Shown: one piece after another, positions 16,577-25,738 of the stretch
Position numbering within the stretch: position 1 is the first letter of the stretch
How the letters are laid out: each line of letters begins with the position of its first letter
NCBI GenBank assembly: GCA_947476895.1
Contig: CANJRX010000023.1
Coordinates: 1-36,790 of the forward strand
Source: Fidelibacterota bacterium
GTDB taxonomy: Bacteria; Pseudomonadota; Alphaproteobacteria; Rhodospirillales; Rhodospirillaceae
Direction: 5' to 3'
Length of the DNA: 36,790 nt
Notes under the pieces: model-generated
What the model was told of the DNA's origin: nothing
What the model saw: only the letters and a program-made list of their open reading frames with translations
The model's database searches: none
Made by a program: the position numbers and the translations under genes

Positions 16577-17925
16577 TAGTACAGTCCCGCCTTCTTCAGG
16601 GCTGCGCTCTGCGCTTTCTCTAAATTCTTCGCATCAAACCCAGCGATCGTGTCGTGGAACAGGCGGTGCCAGTTCACTTCGGCGCGTAGATGCATGAAGA
16701 CGGAGCCGAGGCCGACGGCGGCGCGGTCCATCAGCACGAATTCGCGTGGCGGTTTGACGCCGCCTAAGCGCCGCAATTCCTTGTGCACTTTGGCTACGGT
16801 TTCGCGGCCGTACTCGGCGGCGTTGGTTTCTTCGATCAGGCGTGGGCGGTCTTCCATCAGCGGCGCGTAAACGAACGCGGCCCAGATGTTCAGTGTGTCG
16901 ATCATTTCGTTCGATAGGCCTGTGAAACCCCAGGTCTCGTAAGCCGAAACGGCCAACGCACGGTCGCCGTTTTGCAGTGCGCGGAACAGGTCGATCACGC
17001 CCTTCACAAAACTCGGATCAAAGATACGGATCGCGCCGAAATCCATGAGGTTGATGGTGGTGTCGTCACGCACCGTATAATTGCCCAGGTGCGGGTCGCC
17101 GTGGATCACGCCGAACTTGTAAAACGGCACGTACCAGGCGTGAAACATGTTGACGGCGATGGCATCGCGGGTTTTTTGATCGGCGCGAGCAGCGACGTCT
17201 TTGATGGCGTCGCCTTCCAGCCACGTCATGCTGAGCAAGCGCTTGGTGGAAAGTTCGTCCAACACTTCGGGCACGTGCACGCCCTTCTCTTTCGCCAGCA
17301 TGTGGCGATAGAGCGCGAGGTTGCAGGCCTCGTTCTTGTAATCGAGTTCTTCCTTTAGGCGCGCGGAAATTTCAGTGTGGATCTCGCTGGGATCGATGGC
17401 CGGGTCCATGCGGCGATAAGCTGCAAAAACCAACTTCAATTGCTTGAGGTCGGCTTCCACAACAGAGTCCATATCAGGATATTGCAACTTGCACGCCAAG
17501 GCGCGGCCGTCATGAGCGACAGCTTTGTGAACCTGCCCCAAGGACGCCGCGCGGGCGGCCTCGCGCGAAAAGCTTTTGAACTTGTCCTTCCACCCCTCGC
17601 CCAACTCCGACGTCATGCGGCGGTTGACGAAGGGCCAGCCCATATGCGGCGCGTTGGCCTGAAGCTGCGAAAGCTCTTTGGCGTATTCCGGCGGCAGAGC
17701 TTCCGGGATCGTGGATAGAATCTGCGCCACTTTCATCAGCGGGCCTTTGAGACCGCCGAGAACTAGCTTCAGACCTTCGGCATTCTTGGCCGGATCGCTT
17801 TTGAGTCCCAGTACACGTTCACCGGCCACACGTGCGGCAAAACCGCCGATGGCAGTGCCCACTTGCGCGTATCGTTTAACCCGGCCTTGGAGCGTGTTTT
17901 CGTCGGAAGGCTTTTTCGGTGGCAT
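16576..17925 (-). CDS. ABC1/UbiB-family atypical kinase
   Basis: A 449-residue protein with ABC1-family signatures: an N-terminal 'GPLMKVAQILS' (Lys65, in place of the usual KxGQ motif and with Ala for Gly), the Ala-rich 'REAARAASLGQVHKA', 'ACKLQYP', a catalytic loop 'HGDPHLGNY' and the metal-binding 'DFGAI'. UbiB/Coq8 relatives are ATP-dependent proteins needed for ubiquinone synthesis and lipid-soluble isoprenoid handling. This one lacks an obvious C-terminal membrane anchor and is shorter than UbiB (about 546), so it is better called an ABC1 paralogue than ubiB. It lies between two VOC genes, 2 bp after one and overlapping the next by one base. Confidence 0.88.
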   Translation of the reverse strand: MPPKKPSDENTLQGRVKRYAQVGTAIGGFAARVAGERVLGLKSDPAKNAEGLKLVLGGLKGPLMKVAQILSTIPEALPPEYAKELSQLQANAPHMGWPFVNRRMTSELGEGWKDKFKSFSREAARAASLGQVHKAVAHDGRALACKLQYPDMDSVVEADLKQLKLVFAAYRRMDPAIDPSEIHTEISARLKEELDYKNEACNLALYRHMLAKEKGVHVPEVLDELSTKRLLSMTWLEGDAIKDVAARADQKTRDAIAVNMFHAWYVPFYKFGVIHGDPHLGNYTVRDDTTINLMDFGAIRIFDPSFVKGVIDLFRALQNGDRALAVSAYETWGFTGLSNEMIDTLNIWAAFVYAPLMEDRPRLIEETNAAEYGRETVAKVHKELRRLGGVKPPREFVLMDRAAVGLGSVFMHLRAEVNWHRLFHDTIAGFDAKNLEKAQSAALKKAGLY

Positions 17926-17927
17926 GT

Positions 17928-18350
17928 TCAGGTGGCGAACAACTGGTCCATGTCTTTGAAGGCCTTGAACTCCAGCGCATTGCCGGAGGGGTCATACAGA
18001 AACATGGTGGCCTGTTCGCCCACTTCGCCTTTAAAGCGAATGTGCGGTTCGATCACGAAGGGCACGCCGTTGTCTTTCAGACGTTCCGCGAGCCCGGCCC
18101 ATTCATCCATGTTCAACACAACGCCGAAGTGCGGCACCGGCACATCGTGGCCGTCGACAGGGTTATGGTGAACGCTGGCCTTCATATTCGGATTGAGGTG
18201 GCAGACAAACTGGTGGCCGTAGAGGTTGAAATCCACCCAGGCCGTAGAGCTGCGCCCTTCGGGACAGCCGAGCAACCCGCCATAAAACCGCCGGGCTTCG
18301 GCGATGTCATGCACCGGCACCGCGATATGAAACGGCGTGATATCGGCCAT
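17928..18350 (-). CDS. VOC-family protein, dioxygenase-like
   Basis: A 140-residue protein: '[20 protein letters not shown]' opens and '[16 protein letters not shown]' closes the VOC fold. His8, an internal His and the late Glu are the probable metal site. The internal '[15 protein letters not shown]' strand is typical of lactoylglutathione lyase and extradiol dioxygenase-like members. The ATG overlaps the pepF stop (TAATG), so it is coupled to pepF. It differs clearly from the second VOC protein of this operon, so the two are not a recent duplication. Confidence 0.85.
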   Translation of the reverse strand: MADITPFHIAVPVHDIAEARRFYGGLLGCPEGRSSTAWVDFNLYGHQFVCHLNPNMKASVHHNPVDGHDVPVPHFGVVLNMDEWAGLAERLKDNGVPFVIEPHIRFKGEVGEQATMFLYDPSGNALEFKAFKDMDQLFAT

Positions 18351-20173
18351 TAGGAGGTTTTCTCCAGCTCATCAATGAAGCCTTCGATAGTCTTCATGCC
18401 ACGGCGCCAAAAATCGGGCTGCGAGGCATCAAGACCAAAGGGCGCGAGCAGCTCCTTGTGGCGCAGCTTGCCGCCGGCCGCGAGCATATCGAGATATTTG
18501 GATTCAAAATCCGGCACGGCCTTGGTGGCATAGACGTTATAGAGCGAATTCACCAAGCAATCGCCAAACGCATAGGCGTAAACGTAAAACGGCACATGCA
18601 GGAAATGGCTGATGTAGGCCCAGTAGTATTTATATTCGTCGTCGAAGTGGAAGGCTGGGCCCAAGCTTTCTTTCTGCACGTTCATCCAGATATCGCAGAT
18701 CTGTTCTTGCGATAGTTCGCCGGCTTTACGCGCATCGTGCACCTGGCGCTCGAAATCGTGGAAGGCGATTTGGCGCACCACGGTGTTGATCATGTCTTCG
18801 ACCTTACCCGCCAACAACGCGCGGCGCTGTACGGGATCCTTCTCCTGCGCCAAGAGCGCGCGGAAGGTCAGCATTTCACCGAAAACCGAAGCGGTTTCCG
18901 CCAGCGTCAGCGGCGTGCCGGAAATCAACGTGCCTTGCGGCGCGGCGAGCACGTTATGCACGCCGTGACCGAGTTCGTGTGCCAAGGTCTGCACGTCACG
19001 CGCGCCGCCAAGATAGTTGAGTAGGATATAAGGATGCACCGAGGGCACCGTCGAATGGCAGAACGCACCCGAAGCCTTGCCTGGGCGCGCGGGCGCATCG
19101 ATCCAGTTCTTCGCGAAGAAGTCGTCAACAATGCTGGCCAGCTTCGGCGAGAAACCGTTGTAGGCCCCGCGCACGGTGGCTTGCGCTTCCGCCCAGGGGA
19201 TGTCGCGGTGCGTGGCGGTCGGCAGCGGCGCGTTGCGGTCCCAATACTCCAGCTTGTCTTTACCCAACCATTTGGCTTTGAGTTTGTAATAGCGGTGGGC
19301 GGTATCGGCGAACGCGCCTTTGGCGGCCGACACCAGCGCGTCCACCACTTCGTCTTCAACCAAGTTGGCGAGATTGCGGGACGACACGGGTCGCGCGAAC
19401 TTGCGCCACTCGTCCTCGACCGCTTTATCTTTCGCCAGAGTATTGGTGATCAGCGTGAACAGCGAAGCCTCGCCGGCCAAGGTTACGCCGATGGCTTTGG
19501 CGGCAGTTTTGCGGCGTTCTTCTTTCGGGTTCGAAAGCAGGTTCAGTGCTTGCGTGAGTGTGAGGATTTCACCGTCCACATCGCAGCGCATGTTGGCGAG
19601 CGTTTCATCGAACAACCTCACCCAGGCGGTGCGGCCGGTTTGTGATTTATCGAGGAACAGCTTTTCCAGATCGTCGCTGAGTTCGTGCTGGCGCATGACG
19701 CGCAAATCGCGCACCCACGGCTCATAGCGCGCCGCAGTCGGGTGCTTCATCTTGGCAGCCAGCACTGCATCGTCCAGGCGATTGATCTCAAGCGTGAAGA
19801 ACAACAGCTGTCCCCCGAGAACCGTCATGCGCTCGATGGTGTCCTGGTAAAAACGCCCGCGCTCGGGACTTGATACGTCGCCGGACTGGTGCAACTGCGC
19901 GAAGCTCGCGATCTTGCCGGTCAGTTCGCTCAGCGCTTCGTATTCCACAATCGCCGCGCCAAAAGCGGCGGCGTCTAAATCTGCAACCTTGCCGCGATAG
20001 CTTTCAAAAACGGTCGCGCGCTTTTCAGCGGCGACGAAGTCGGCTTTGAAATCGGCCCCATCGGGCGCGCTGTAAAGGTCAGCCAGATTCCACTCGGGCA
20101 GCGGGCCGAAATTGGCCGCGCCACCGGCGGGTTCGTCTTTGCGTGTAACATTAAAGAAACGATTGGAAATCAT
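18350..20173 (-). CDS. pepF: oligoendopeptidase F, M3 family metallopeptidase
   Basis: A 607-residue cytoplasmic zinc peptidase. The motif HELGHG starts at residue 399, and a downstream '[10 protein letters not shown]' supplies the third zinc ligand. The N-terminal part ([11 protein letters not shown]) is typical of the PepF branch of M3. It cleaves short peptides of about 7-17 residues, contributing to peptide turnover. A near-perfect ribosome binding site (AAAGGAGG) precedes the ATG. It heads an operon of pepF, VOC, ABC1 kinase and VOC with overlaps of one base or gaps of two, so all four should be made together. No known pathway links these functions. Confidence 0.94.
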   Translation of the reverse strand: MISNRFFNVTRKDEPAGGAANFGPLPEWNLADLYSAPDGADFKADFVAAEKRATVFESYRGKVADLDAAAFGAAIVEYEALSELTGKIASFAQLHQSGDVSSPERGRFYQDTIERMTVLGGQLLFFTLEINRLDDAVLAAKMKHPTAARYEPWVRDLRVMRQHELSDDLEKLFLDKSQTGRTAWVRLFDETLANMRCDVDGEILTLTQALNLLSNPKEERRKTAAKAIGVTLAGEASLFTLITNTLAKDKAVEDEWRKFARPVSSRNLANLVEDEVVDALVSAAKGAFADTAHRYYKLKAKWLGKDKLEYWDRNAPLPTATHRDIPWAEAQATVRGAYNGFSPKLASIVDDFFAKNWIDAPARPGKASGAFCHSTVPSVHPYILLNYLGGARDVQTLAHELGHGVHNVLAAPQGTLISGTPLTLAETASVFGEMLTFRALLAQEKDPVQRRALLAGKVEDMINTVVRQIAFHDFERQVHDARKAGELSQEQICDIWMNVQKESLGPAFHFDDEYKYYWAYISHFLHVPFYVYAYAFGDCLVNSLYNVYATKAVPDFESKYLDMLAAGGKLRHKELLAPFGLDASQPDFWRRGMKTIEGFIDELEKTS

Positions 20174-20312
20174 GTGGGGAGCCTCCTTTAGCCCATATAG
20201 GCGGGAACCACCCCCCTCGCCAACACTAAATCACCCGCTGTGAAAGACAAGCTAGACAGAGGCCAATATAAGCCTGAAGAATATATGATATGCCCGCAGC
20301 AGGGAGAGAGTT

Positions 20313-22133
20313 GTGGCGGACACGAGGATTTCCGACGGCGCCCTCGCCATCGATACTGGGACGGTCACGAGCCTGCCTGCCATGTTTTTCGCCCAAGCCC
20401 GTCGCCTGGGCGAGCGCCCATTCCTGTGGGCCAAGGTGGATGACGTTTACCGCCCGCATAGCTGGAATGAAGTCGCCGACCGTGTCACCGCCGCAGCGCA
20501 TGGTCTGAAAGCTGCCGGCGTGAAAGCCGGCGACCGCGTGATGCTGGTTTCGGAAAACCGCCCCGCGTGGTTGATCGCCGATATCGCCATCATGAGCATC
20601 GGCGCCATCGCTGTGCCGGCTTACACGACAAACACCGCCGCCAACCACCTACACATCATCAATGACTCCGGTTGTAAGGTGATCGTTATTTCAACGCCAC
20701 AACTGGCGCGCGCTGTGTTGGCCGCCGCCGCAGAGTGCGACCGCAAGCTCACGCTCTACGTTATGGACGAGCCGGAAAAAACCATGCGCGCGGAAACCGA
20801 AGTGCTCGCGTGGTCAGACCTACTTGCCTCCGGGGCAAACCAAGCCTCGCCGCCGCCCGACGTGGTGGAGCTGAAGCGCAATGCGGTGTGCTGTTTGATC
20901 TACACCTCCGGCACCGGGGGTTTGCCCCGCGGTGTGATGCAAACGCACGGCAATATCCTGACCAATTGCGCGGGTGCCTTGGAAGTTCTGCGTCCGCTGG
21001 GCGTAGGCGATGAAGTGTTCCTCTCGTTCCTGCCGCTCTCGCATTCTTACGAACATACCGGCGGGCAATTTTTTCCGATCTCGCTGGGCGCACAGATTTA
21101 TTATGCCGAACGTGTGGAGACGCTGACCACCAACCTCGGTGAGGCGCGGCCCACCATCATGACGGCCGTGCCGCGGCTTTATGAAAGCATGCGCGCGCGC
21201 ATTCTCGCAGGGCTCAAAAGCCAGTCCTCGATCAAGCGCAACATGTTCCAGCTCGCCTTGGAGTTGGGCGTGAAGCGCTACGAGACGCCCGAGGCCATGA
21301 CGTTGTGGGACAAGACCCGCGACAAAGTTGCGGACCTCATGGTGCGCAGCAAAGTCAGCAAACGTTTCGGCGGGCGGTTGAAGGCCATGATCTCAGGCGG
21401 TGCGCCGCTGAACTATGACGTGGGCGTGTTCTTCATTGCGCTCGGTGTGCGGCTCTTACAAGGCTACGGCCAAACCGAAGCGGGACCGGTGGTCAGCGCC
21501 AATCTTGCTTTCAAAATAAAATTGAAAACCGTCGGCCCGCCGCTAAAGGGTGTCGAGATAAAAATCGCCGACGACGGCGAAATCCTGATCCGCGGCGAGT
21601 TGGTAATGAAGGGGTATTGGAACGATCCCGACGGCACCATCGCCGCCATCGATCCCGACGGCTGGCTGCATACGGGCGATATCGGCCGCCTGGATGAAGA
21701 CAACTACATCGAAATCACCGACCGCAAAAAAGATATCATCGTCAATTCCGGCGGCGACAACGTTTCGCCCCAACGCATCCAGGGTGTTTTAGGATTGGAA
21801 GAAGCCATCGCGCAGGCCATGGTTTACGGCGACAAGCGGCCTTACATCACCGCGCTGATCGTTCCCGACGCCGACTTCGCTGCGGCGTGGGCGAAGGCGC
21901 ACAGCACCGACAGCGATCTCGCTTCATTGGCCCACAACGCCGAGTTTAAATCCGCTGTCGGCAAAGCCGTTGAGAACGCCAACAAACAACTCAGCGCCAT
22001 CGAAAAGGTGCGTAAGTTCACGCTCGCCACACAGGCCTTCACGGTAGAAAACGGCCAGATGACGCCGACCTTGAAAGTCCGCCGTCACGCCATCTTGCGG
22101 GAATATCGCGGGGCGTTGGACGCCCTCTACTGA
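20313..22133 (+). CDS. AMP-forming acyl-CoA ligase, long-chain type
   Basis: A 606-residue adenylating enzyme starting at a GTG 6 bp after GGGAGAGAG. The AMP-binding loop 'YTSGTGGLPRGVMQTH' (about 197-212) has Gly where many members have Thr, a variant known in bacterial long-chain ligases. 'GYGQTEAGPVVS' and the late 'GWLHTGDIGRLDEDNYIEI' and 'DRKKDIIVNSGGDNVSP' motifs complete the family set. It joins a fatty or aromatic acid to CoA through an acyl-AMP intermediate; length and the central region favour long-chain fatty acids. It is followed after 27 bp by an MFS transporter, so the pair may import and activate a substrate. Confidence 0.9.
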   Translation: MADTRISDGALAIDTGTVTSLPAMFFAQARRLGERPFLWAKVDDVYRPHSWNEVADRVTAAAHGLKAAGVKAGDRVMLVSENRPAWLIADIAIMSIGAIAVPAYTTNTAANHLHIINDSGCKVIVISTPQLARAVLAAAAECDRKLTLYVMDEPEKTMRAETEVLAWSDLLASGANQASPPPDVVELKRNAVCCLIYTSGTGGLPRGVMQTHGNILTNCAGALEVLRPLGVGDEVFLSFLPLSHSYEHTGGQFFPISLGAQIYYAERVETLTTNLGEARPTIMTAVPRLYESMRARILAGLKSQSSIKRNMFQLALELGVKRYETPEAMTLWDKTRDKVADLMVRSKVSKRFGGRLKAMISGGAPLNYDVGVFFIALGVRLLQGYGQTEAGPVVSANLAFKIKLKTVGPPLKGVEIKIADDGEILIRGELVMKGYWNDPDGTIAAIDPDGWLHTGDIGRLDEDNYIEITDRKKDIIVNSGGDNVSPQRIQGVLGLEEAIAQAMVYGDKRPYITALIVPDADFAAAWAKAHSTDSDLASLAHNAEFKSAVGKAVENANKQLSAIEKVRKFTLATQAFTVENGQMTPTLKVRRHAILREYRGALDALY

Positions 22134-22160
22134 TATAGTACCCTCGGTTCGGGGGGACAC

Positions 22161-23336
22161 ATGAACAATCCGCGTAAAGTCATCGGCTTCGTCAATGCCG
22201 CACACTTTATCGATCACTACGCCATGCTGGTTTTTGCAGCGGCCGTAGTTGTCATGGCGCCCCTGTTCGGCATGGCCTATTCGGAACTCCTGCCCTACGC
22301 GACGCCGGGCTTCATTGCTTTTGGCGCGGGTTCGCTTCTCACCGGATGGCTAGGAGATCGCTGGAGCCGCCGTCATATGCTGGCGATATTCTTCGTTGGC
22401 ATTGGTCTTGCAATGATTGGCGCGGGCCTCACGAACACGCCGCTGCAATTGGGCTGCGCCCTCTTCGCCATTGGCGCTTTCGCTTCCATTTATCATCCCG
22501 TCGGAACCGCAATGCTGGTCGCCAATGCCGAAAAGGTGGGCCGCGAAGTTGGTATCAATGGCGTGTGGGGAAACCTGGGCGTTGCGTCCGCAGCGCTCGT
22601 CACTGGTCTTGTTACGCAATACTTGGGCTGGCGCTGGGCTTTCATTGTTCCGGGCGTGATCGCTATTGCCATCGGTGCTGCGTTCGCTCGCACCGTCACC
22701 CATGAAAAACCCGGCAGCCGCGCGGGCGCGCAAACCGCTGCCCGCGTCGCACCGGCCGCAATGAAGCGCGTGATTGCAGCCCTTGTCGTCACCGTCATCG
22801 CCAGTTCGACGACTTTCAACGCCGTCACCGTCGCTGTGCCCAAGCTATTCGCTGAACGCCTCTCGGACCTGACGCAAAGTCCGGCGTTGCTAGGTCTGAT
22901 CGCTGCCGCGGTCTATGTATTCGGCGCGTTGGCGCAATACATCATCGGGCACCTCATCGACCGGTACGCGTTGAAGTCGATTTTTCTGCCGCTGGCTTTC
23001 ATCCTCTCGCCGTTGCTAGCCGTCGCGGCCTATCTCAGCGGTTTGCCGTTGATCCTGATTGCGATTGGCATCGTCATTGGCATTTTTGGCCAAGTGACCG
23101 TCAACGACGCCATGGTGGCGAAGTACACCAGCGACGAATGGCGCGCGCGGGCTTTTGCCGCGCGTTACTTCTTAGGATTCACAGCTGCCGGCGCATCGGT
23201 TGCGTTAGTGGCGTGGCTCTATGATCGCGGCGGCTTCACGCTGATGCTGCAAGCCTTCGCCGGATTGTGTGTGCTGGTGATTATCGGCGCGTTCATCTTT
23301 CCGAATGATCGCGTAACCACGTCTAGTGGAACGTAG
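22161..23336 (+). CDS. MFS transporter, 12 membrane helices
   Basis: A 391-residue protein with about twelve hydrophobic segments. The cytoplasmic loop between helices 2 and 3 carries the MFS motif as 'GWLGDRWSRRHML', and the same loop in the second half reads 'GHLIDRYALKSIF'. The N-terminus 'NAAHFIDHYAMLVF' resembles the branch containing fosmidomycin-resistance-like exporters. The substrate cannot be read from sequence. It starts after GGGGGGA and lies 27 bp behind the acyl-CoA ligase, probably in the same transcript. Confidence 0.88.
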   Translation: MNNPRKVIGFVNAAHFIDHYAMLVFAAAVVVMAPLFGMAYSELLPYATPGFIAFGAGSLLTGWLGDRWSRRHMLAIFFVGIGLAMIGAGLTNTPLQLGCALFAIGAFASIYHPVGTAMLVANAEKVGREVGINGVWGNLGVASAALVTGLVTQYLGWRWAFIVPGVIAIAIGAAFARTVTHEKPGSRAGAQTAARVAPAAMKRVIAALVVTVIASSTTFNAVTVAVPKLFAERLSDLTQSPALLGLIAAAVYVFGALAQYIIGHLIDRYALKSIFLPLAFILSPLLAVAAYLSGLPLILIAIGIVIGIFGQVTVNDAMVAKYTSDEWRARAFAARYFLGFTAAGASVALVAWLYDRGGFTLMLQAFAGLCVLVIIGAFIFPNDRVTTSSGT

Positions 23337-23370
23337 GCGTTCCAACATAGATCATGGCGTAGAGCGCCAT
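23327..23370 (+). repeat. two small hairpins at the MFS stop codon
   Basis: TGGAACG (23327-23333) pairs with CGTTCCA (23338-23344) around the stop codon, and ATGGCG (23354-23359) with CGCCAT (23365-23370) just after. No T-tract follows, so at best this is a weak or Rho-assisted stop or an mRNA 3'-end protector. The rest of 23371-23516 is GC-rich with no gene visible. Confidence 0.45.
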
Positions 23371-23516
23371 AGGCCGCGCACGGCGGCGGTTCGCGCAACG
23401 GCGCGTGGTACGCACGTTACGCTTCGGCTTCTGCGCATGAGCAAGAGTGATATCGCGCTGCGGGCTAGGCCGGCGCGACGTGAAGGTTAGGAAACGCAAA
23501 GCCTACATTCCGCCCA

Positions 23517-23768
23517 TTACATTCCAATAGCGTCGATGTAGACCTGCATCAGGGCTTCCTGCTCCTGGCGCTCGGCGGCGTCCAGGCGGCGCAATGCAAT
23601 GACCTTGCGCATGATCTTGGTGTCAAATCCCGATGACTTGGCTTCGGAATAGACTTCGCGGATGTCCGCGCCCATGGCCTTTTTTTCTTCTTCCAGGCGC
23701 TCAATGCGCTGGATGAAGCTTTTCAGCCGCGTCGCCGAAACGCCCTTGTCTGCCGAACCGTCGGGCAT
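23517..23768 (-). CDS. gapR: GapR-family (DUF2312) DNA-binding protein
   Basis: An 83-residue protein matching the DUF2312/GapR family along its whole length: an N-terminal helix 'LKSFIQRIERLEEEKKAM' and then 'DIREVYSEAKSSGFDTKIM' and 'RKVIALRRLDAAERQEQEA'. In Caulobacter GapR clamps around overtwisted DNA ahead of polymerases and stimulates type II topoisomerases. Basic residues in the helices fit that role. The ribosome binding site AGGAG lies about 10 bp before the ATG. It is separated by about 100 bp from the DUF1244 gene upstream on the same strand. Confidence 0.92.
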   Translation of the reverse strand: MPDGSADKGVSATRLKSFIQRIERLEEEKKAMGADIREVYSEAKSSGFDTKIMRKVIALRRLDAAERQEQEALMQVYIDAIGM

Positions 23769-23864
23769 GAACCATACTCCTGGGAACCTGTGAAACAGGA
23801 GCGGACCATAGCAACATGCCCGGGCCGGACAAGCTGTGGATAACGGGGATAACGGGGACAGAAA

Positions 23865-24185
23865 CTAAGGTTCTACAACCGAAATTTTAGCGTGCAGGGC
23901 CTTACCATCGTCGTAGGCCTTTTCCTGCGCCGGTGTGGCGGGCTTTTGGTGCTGCGCTTTCCATTCGGCGAGCGGCATGCCGTAGACCACCTGATGCGCG
24001 TCTTCGATGGTGATCGGCGCGCCGTAATGTTCGGCGGCGGCTTTGTACCATTTGGACAGGCAGTTGCGGCAGAATCCGGCCAGGTTCATCAGGTCGATGT
24101 TCTGAACATCGCTGCGCTTTTGCAAATGCTGCACGAGGCCGCGGAATGCCGCGGCCTCGGCTTTCAGGCGTGTGAGTTCATCCAA
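23865..24185 (-). CDS. DUF1244 family protein
   Basis: A 106-residue protein with the family core 'DVQNIDLMNLAGFCRNCLSK' (two Cys, about 26-45) followed by 'WYKAAAEHYG' and 'VVYGMPLAEWKAQHQ'. The family is common in proteobacteria and has no assigned function that I can state; the CxxC pair may bind metal. The start must be the TTG at 24185, because no in-frame ATG gives the normal N-terminus (DELTRLKAEAAAFR), and the family's usual length fits this start. It begins five bases after the stop of the secreted-protein gene, so the two are co-transcribed. Confidence 0.9.
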   Translation of the reverse strand: MDELTRLKAEAAAFRGLVQHLQKRSDVQNIDLMNLAGFCRNCLSKWYKAAAEHYGAPITIEDAHQVVYGMPLAEWKAQHQKPATPAQEKAYDDGKALHAKISVVEP

Positions 24186-24190
24186 CCGGA

Positions 24191-24622
24191 TTACTTCTTA
24201 TGCGGACTTGGCGTGCTGGGAATGTTGCCGTTCATATCGTTCATGTTCTGCTGGCGATTGAGCGTGCGCGGGTCGCGGCCTTCGAACTGAATGAAGATGC
24301 TGTCCTTGGTATTGGTCTTGAACGCCATGGGCTGGCCGATATTGCCAAGCGGCGTGGCCAAGTAGGAATCCTTATCGTACTTCGAAAAGGTGACTTCGAT
24401 GGTGGTCGGCGGGCCACTGCTATAGCCCTCGCGATTGACCATCAGGAACGAGACGGTGCCCGAGCTGATGGTCGTCACCATAAACGAGCCATCGGGCAAG
24501 CGATCTTCCCAAACACCGACAATCGGGGTCACGTCCTCAAGAACCTGGGCCTGCGCGGCCTGGCCAAACGCAATCAACGTCAAAAAGCCGATCACGGCCA
24601 TTCCGAACTTCGCAACTTTCAT
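24191..24622 (-). CDS. small secreted protein of unknown function
   Basis: A 143-residue protein starting at the ATG at 24622, 7 bp after GAGGAGG; the frame upstream stays open across the EamA gene but lacks support. The first 25 residues are a signal peptide ending QAAQAQ. The mature part (GVWEDRLPDGSFMVTTISSG, then 'SSGPPTTIEVTFSKY') reads like a small beta-barrel or lipocalin-like fold, and the tail is Asn/Met/Pro-rich. I recognise no family. It precedes DUF1244 in an operon. Confidence 0.7.
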   Translation of the reverse strand: MKVAKFGMAVIGFLTLIAFGQAAQAQVLEDVTPIVGVWEDRLPDGSFMVTTISSGTVSFLMVNREGYSSGPPTTIEVTFSKYDKDSYLATPLGNIGQPMAFKTNTKDSIFIQFEGRDPRTLNRQQNMNDMNGNIPSTPSPHKK

Positions 24623-24637
24623 GAAATCCTCCTCTGG

Positions 24638-24658
24638 TCCCTCTTCGGACAAGAGGGA
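24638..24658 (-). promoter_or_regulatory. hairpin in the 5' leader of the secreted-protein gene
   Basis: TCCCTCTT and AAGAGGGA form an 8-bp perfect stem with a five-base loop, ending about 5 bp upstream of the ribosome binding site of the minus-strand gene. It could stabilise the mRNA or affect initiation. No T-tract follows on either strand. Confidence 0.4.
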
Positions 24659-24734
24659 TGATATAAGACTGGAGTATATAGGAGGTTCGGCCGGCTTCAC
24701 GATCTGAAAATGGACCAAATGGGGCGGGAATTTC

Positions 24735-25691
24735 ATGAATGTAACACCCGGCGGCGCGGACCCGGACCGCCTGACGCTAGCGCCTGTGGAGGCACTACCG
24801 GCGCGCGATAGTTTTATCGCGCGGCATCGGTTTCCCATTCTGCTTCTGGGTCTGCTGGGCGCGGCCTTCTCGCCGATCTTTGTGCGCCTTTCCGAAGTCG
24901 GGCCCATCGCCGCCGCCGTTAATCGCATGGCCCTGCCCTTGCCGCTGTTCTTTGCGGTGTTGTGGCTACGTCCGCAAGACCGCATCCCCATGGGCACACC
25001 TGCGGGCCGCCGGGAATTCTGGTTGGTGGCTTTGAGCGGCGCGTTCTTCGCCGGCGATCTGGCGCTGTGGTTTTCGTCGGTCATGATGACCTCGGTCGCG
25101 AACGCCAGCATGCTTTCGAATGTCACGCCGGTGTTTGTGGTCATCGGCGGCTGGCTCCTGTTCAAGGATCGGCCCAAGCCGATGTTCATTGTCGGCATGG
25201 TTGTCGCCCTCATGGGTTCGGCGATCATGATGGCGGAAAGCCTGCAGCTGTCCGGCCGCTCGGTCGCGGGCGATCTGTTGGCCATGTCGGCAGCGATTTT
25301 CTACGCGGGCTATGTGCTGACCTTGGGCCAGGTGCGCAAACGCGTTTCGATCATGGCGACCATGGCCATCGGCGGCTTGGTCGCGACGATCCTTCTGCTG
25401 ATCCTCGCCGTTTTCACCGAGGATCAAATCTGGCCACACACCATGAACGGCTGGCTGGCCGCGGGCGGCATGGCGCTTTTTGTCCAGATCGGCGGACAGA
25501 TGCTGATTGCCATGGCGCTCGCATACGTGCCCGCCGGTTTGGTCGCGACCATGTTCCTGATGTCGCCCATCATCTCGGCCTTGGTGGCCTGGCCGTTATT
25601 CGGCGAGAGCATCACTCTGAATCAGTTTGCCGGTGGCGCGGCCCTGCTGGCCGGGCTGGAAATCTCGCGGCGTGGAACCACAAAAGAATAA
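24735..25691 (+). CDS. EamA/DMT-family transporter
   Basis: A 318-residue protein with ten hydrophobic helices in two EamA repeats (about 36-165 and 180-310). Typical segments are 'FSPIFVRLSEVGPIAAAVNR' near the start and 'PIISALVAWPLFGESIT' near the end. DMT transporters export amino acids, metabolites or drugs; the substrate here is unknown. It is divergent from the secreted-protein gene and 47 bp upstream of pyk in the same direction. Confidence 0.9.
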   Translation: MNVTPGGADPDRLTLAPVEALPARDSFIARHRFPILLLGLLGAAFSPIFVRLSEVGPIAAAVNRMALPLPLFFAVLWLRPQDRIPMGTPAGRREFWLVALSGAFFAGDLALWFSSVMMTSVANASMLSNVTPVFVVIGGWLLFKDRPKPMFIVGMVVALMGSAIMMAESLQLSGRSVAGDLLAMSAAIFYAGYVLTLGQVRKRVSIMATMAIGGLVATILLLILAVFTEDQIWPHTMNGWLAAGGMALFVQIGGQMLIAMALAYVPAGLVATMFLMSPIISALVAWPLFGESITLNQFAGGAALLAGLEISRRGTTKE

Positions 25692-25738
25692 TCCGCAAGA
25701 CTCTCGCCTAATCCCCTAACCCTGTGTAATATTTAGCT

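Noticed and set aside
24623-25285. Minus-strand extension of the secreted-protein frame across the EamA gene
   Set aside because: The internal ATG at 24622 has a strong ribosome binding site and a signal peptide; the extension is a shadow of the transporter.
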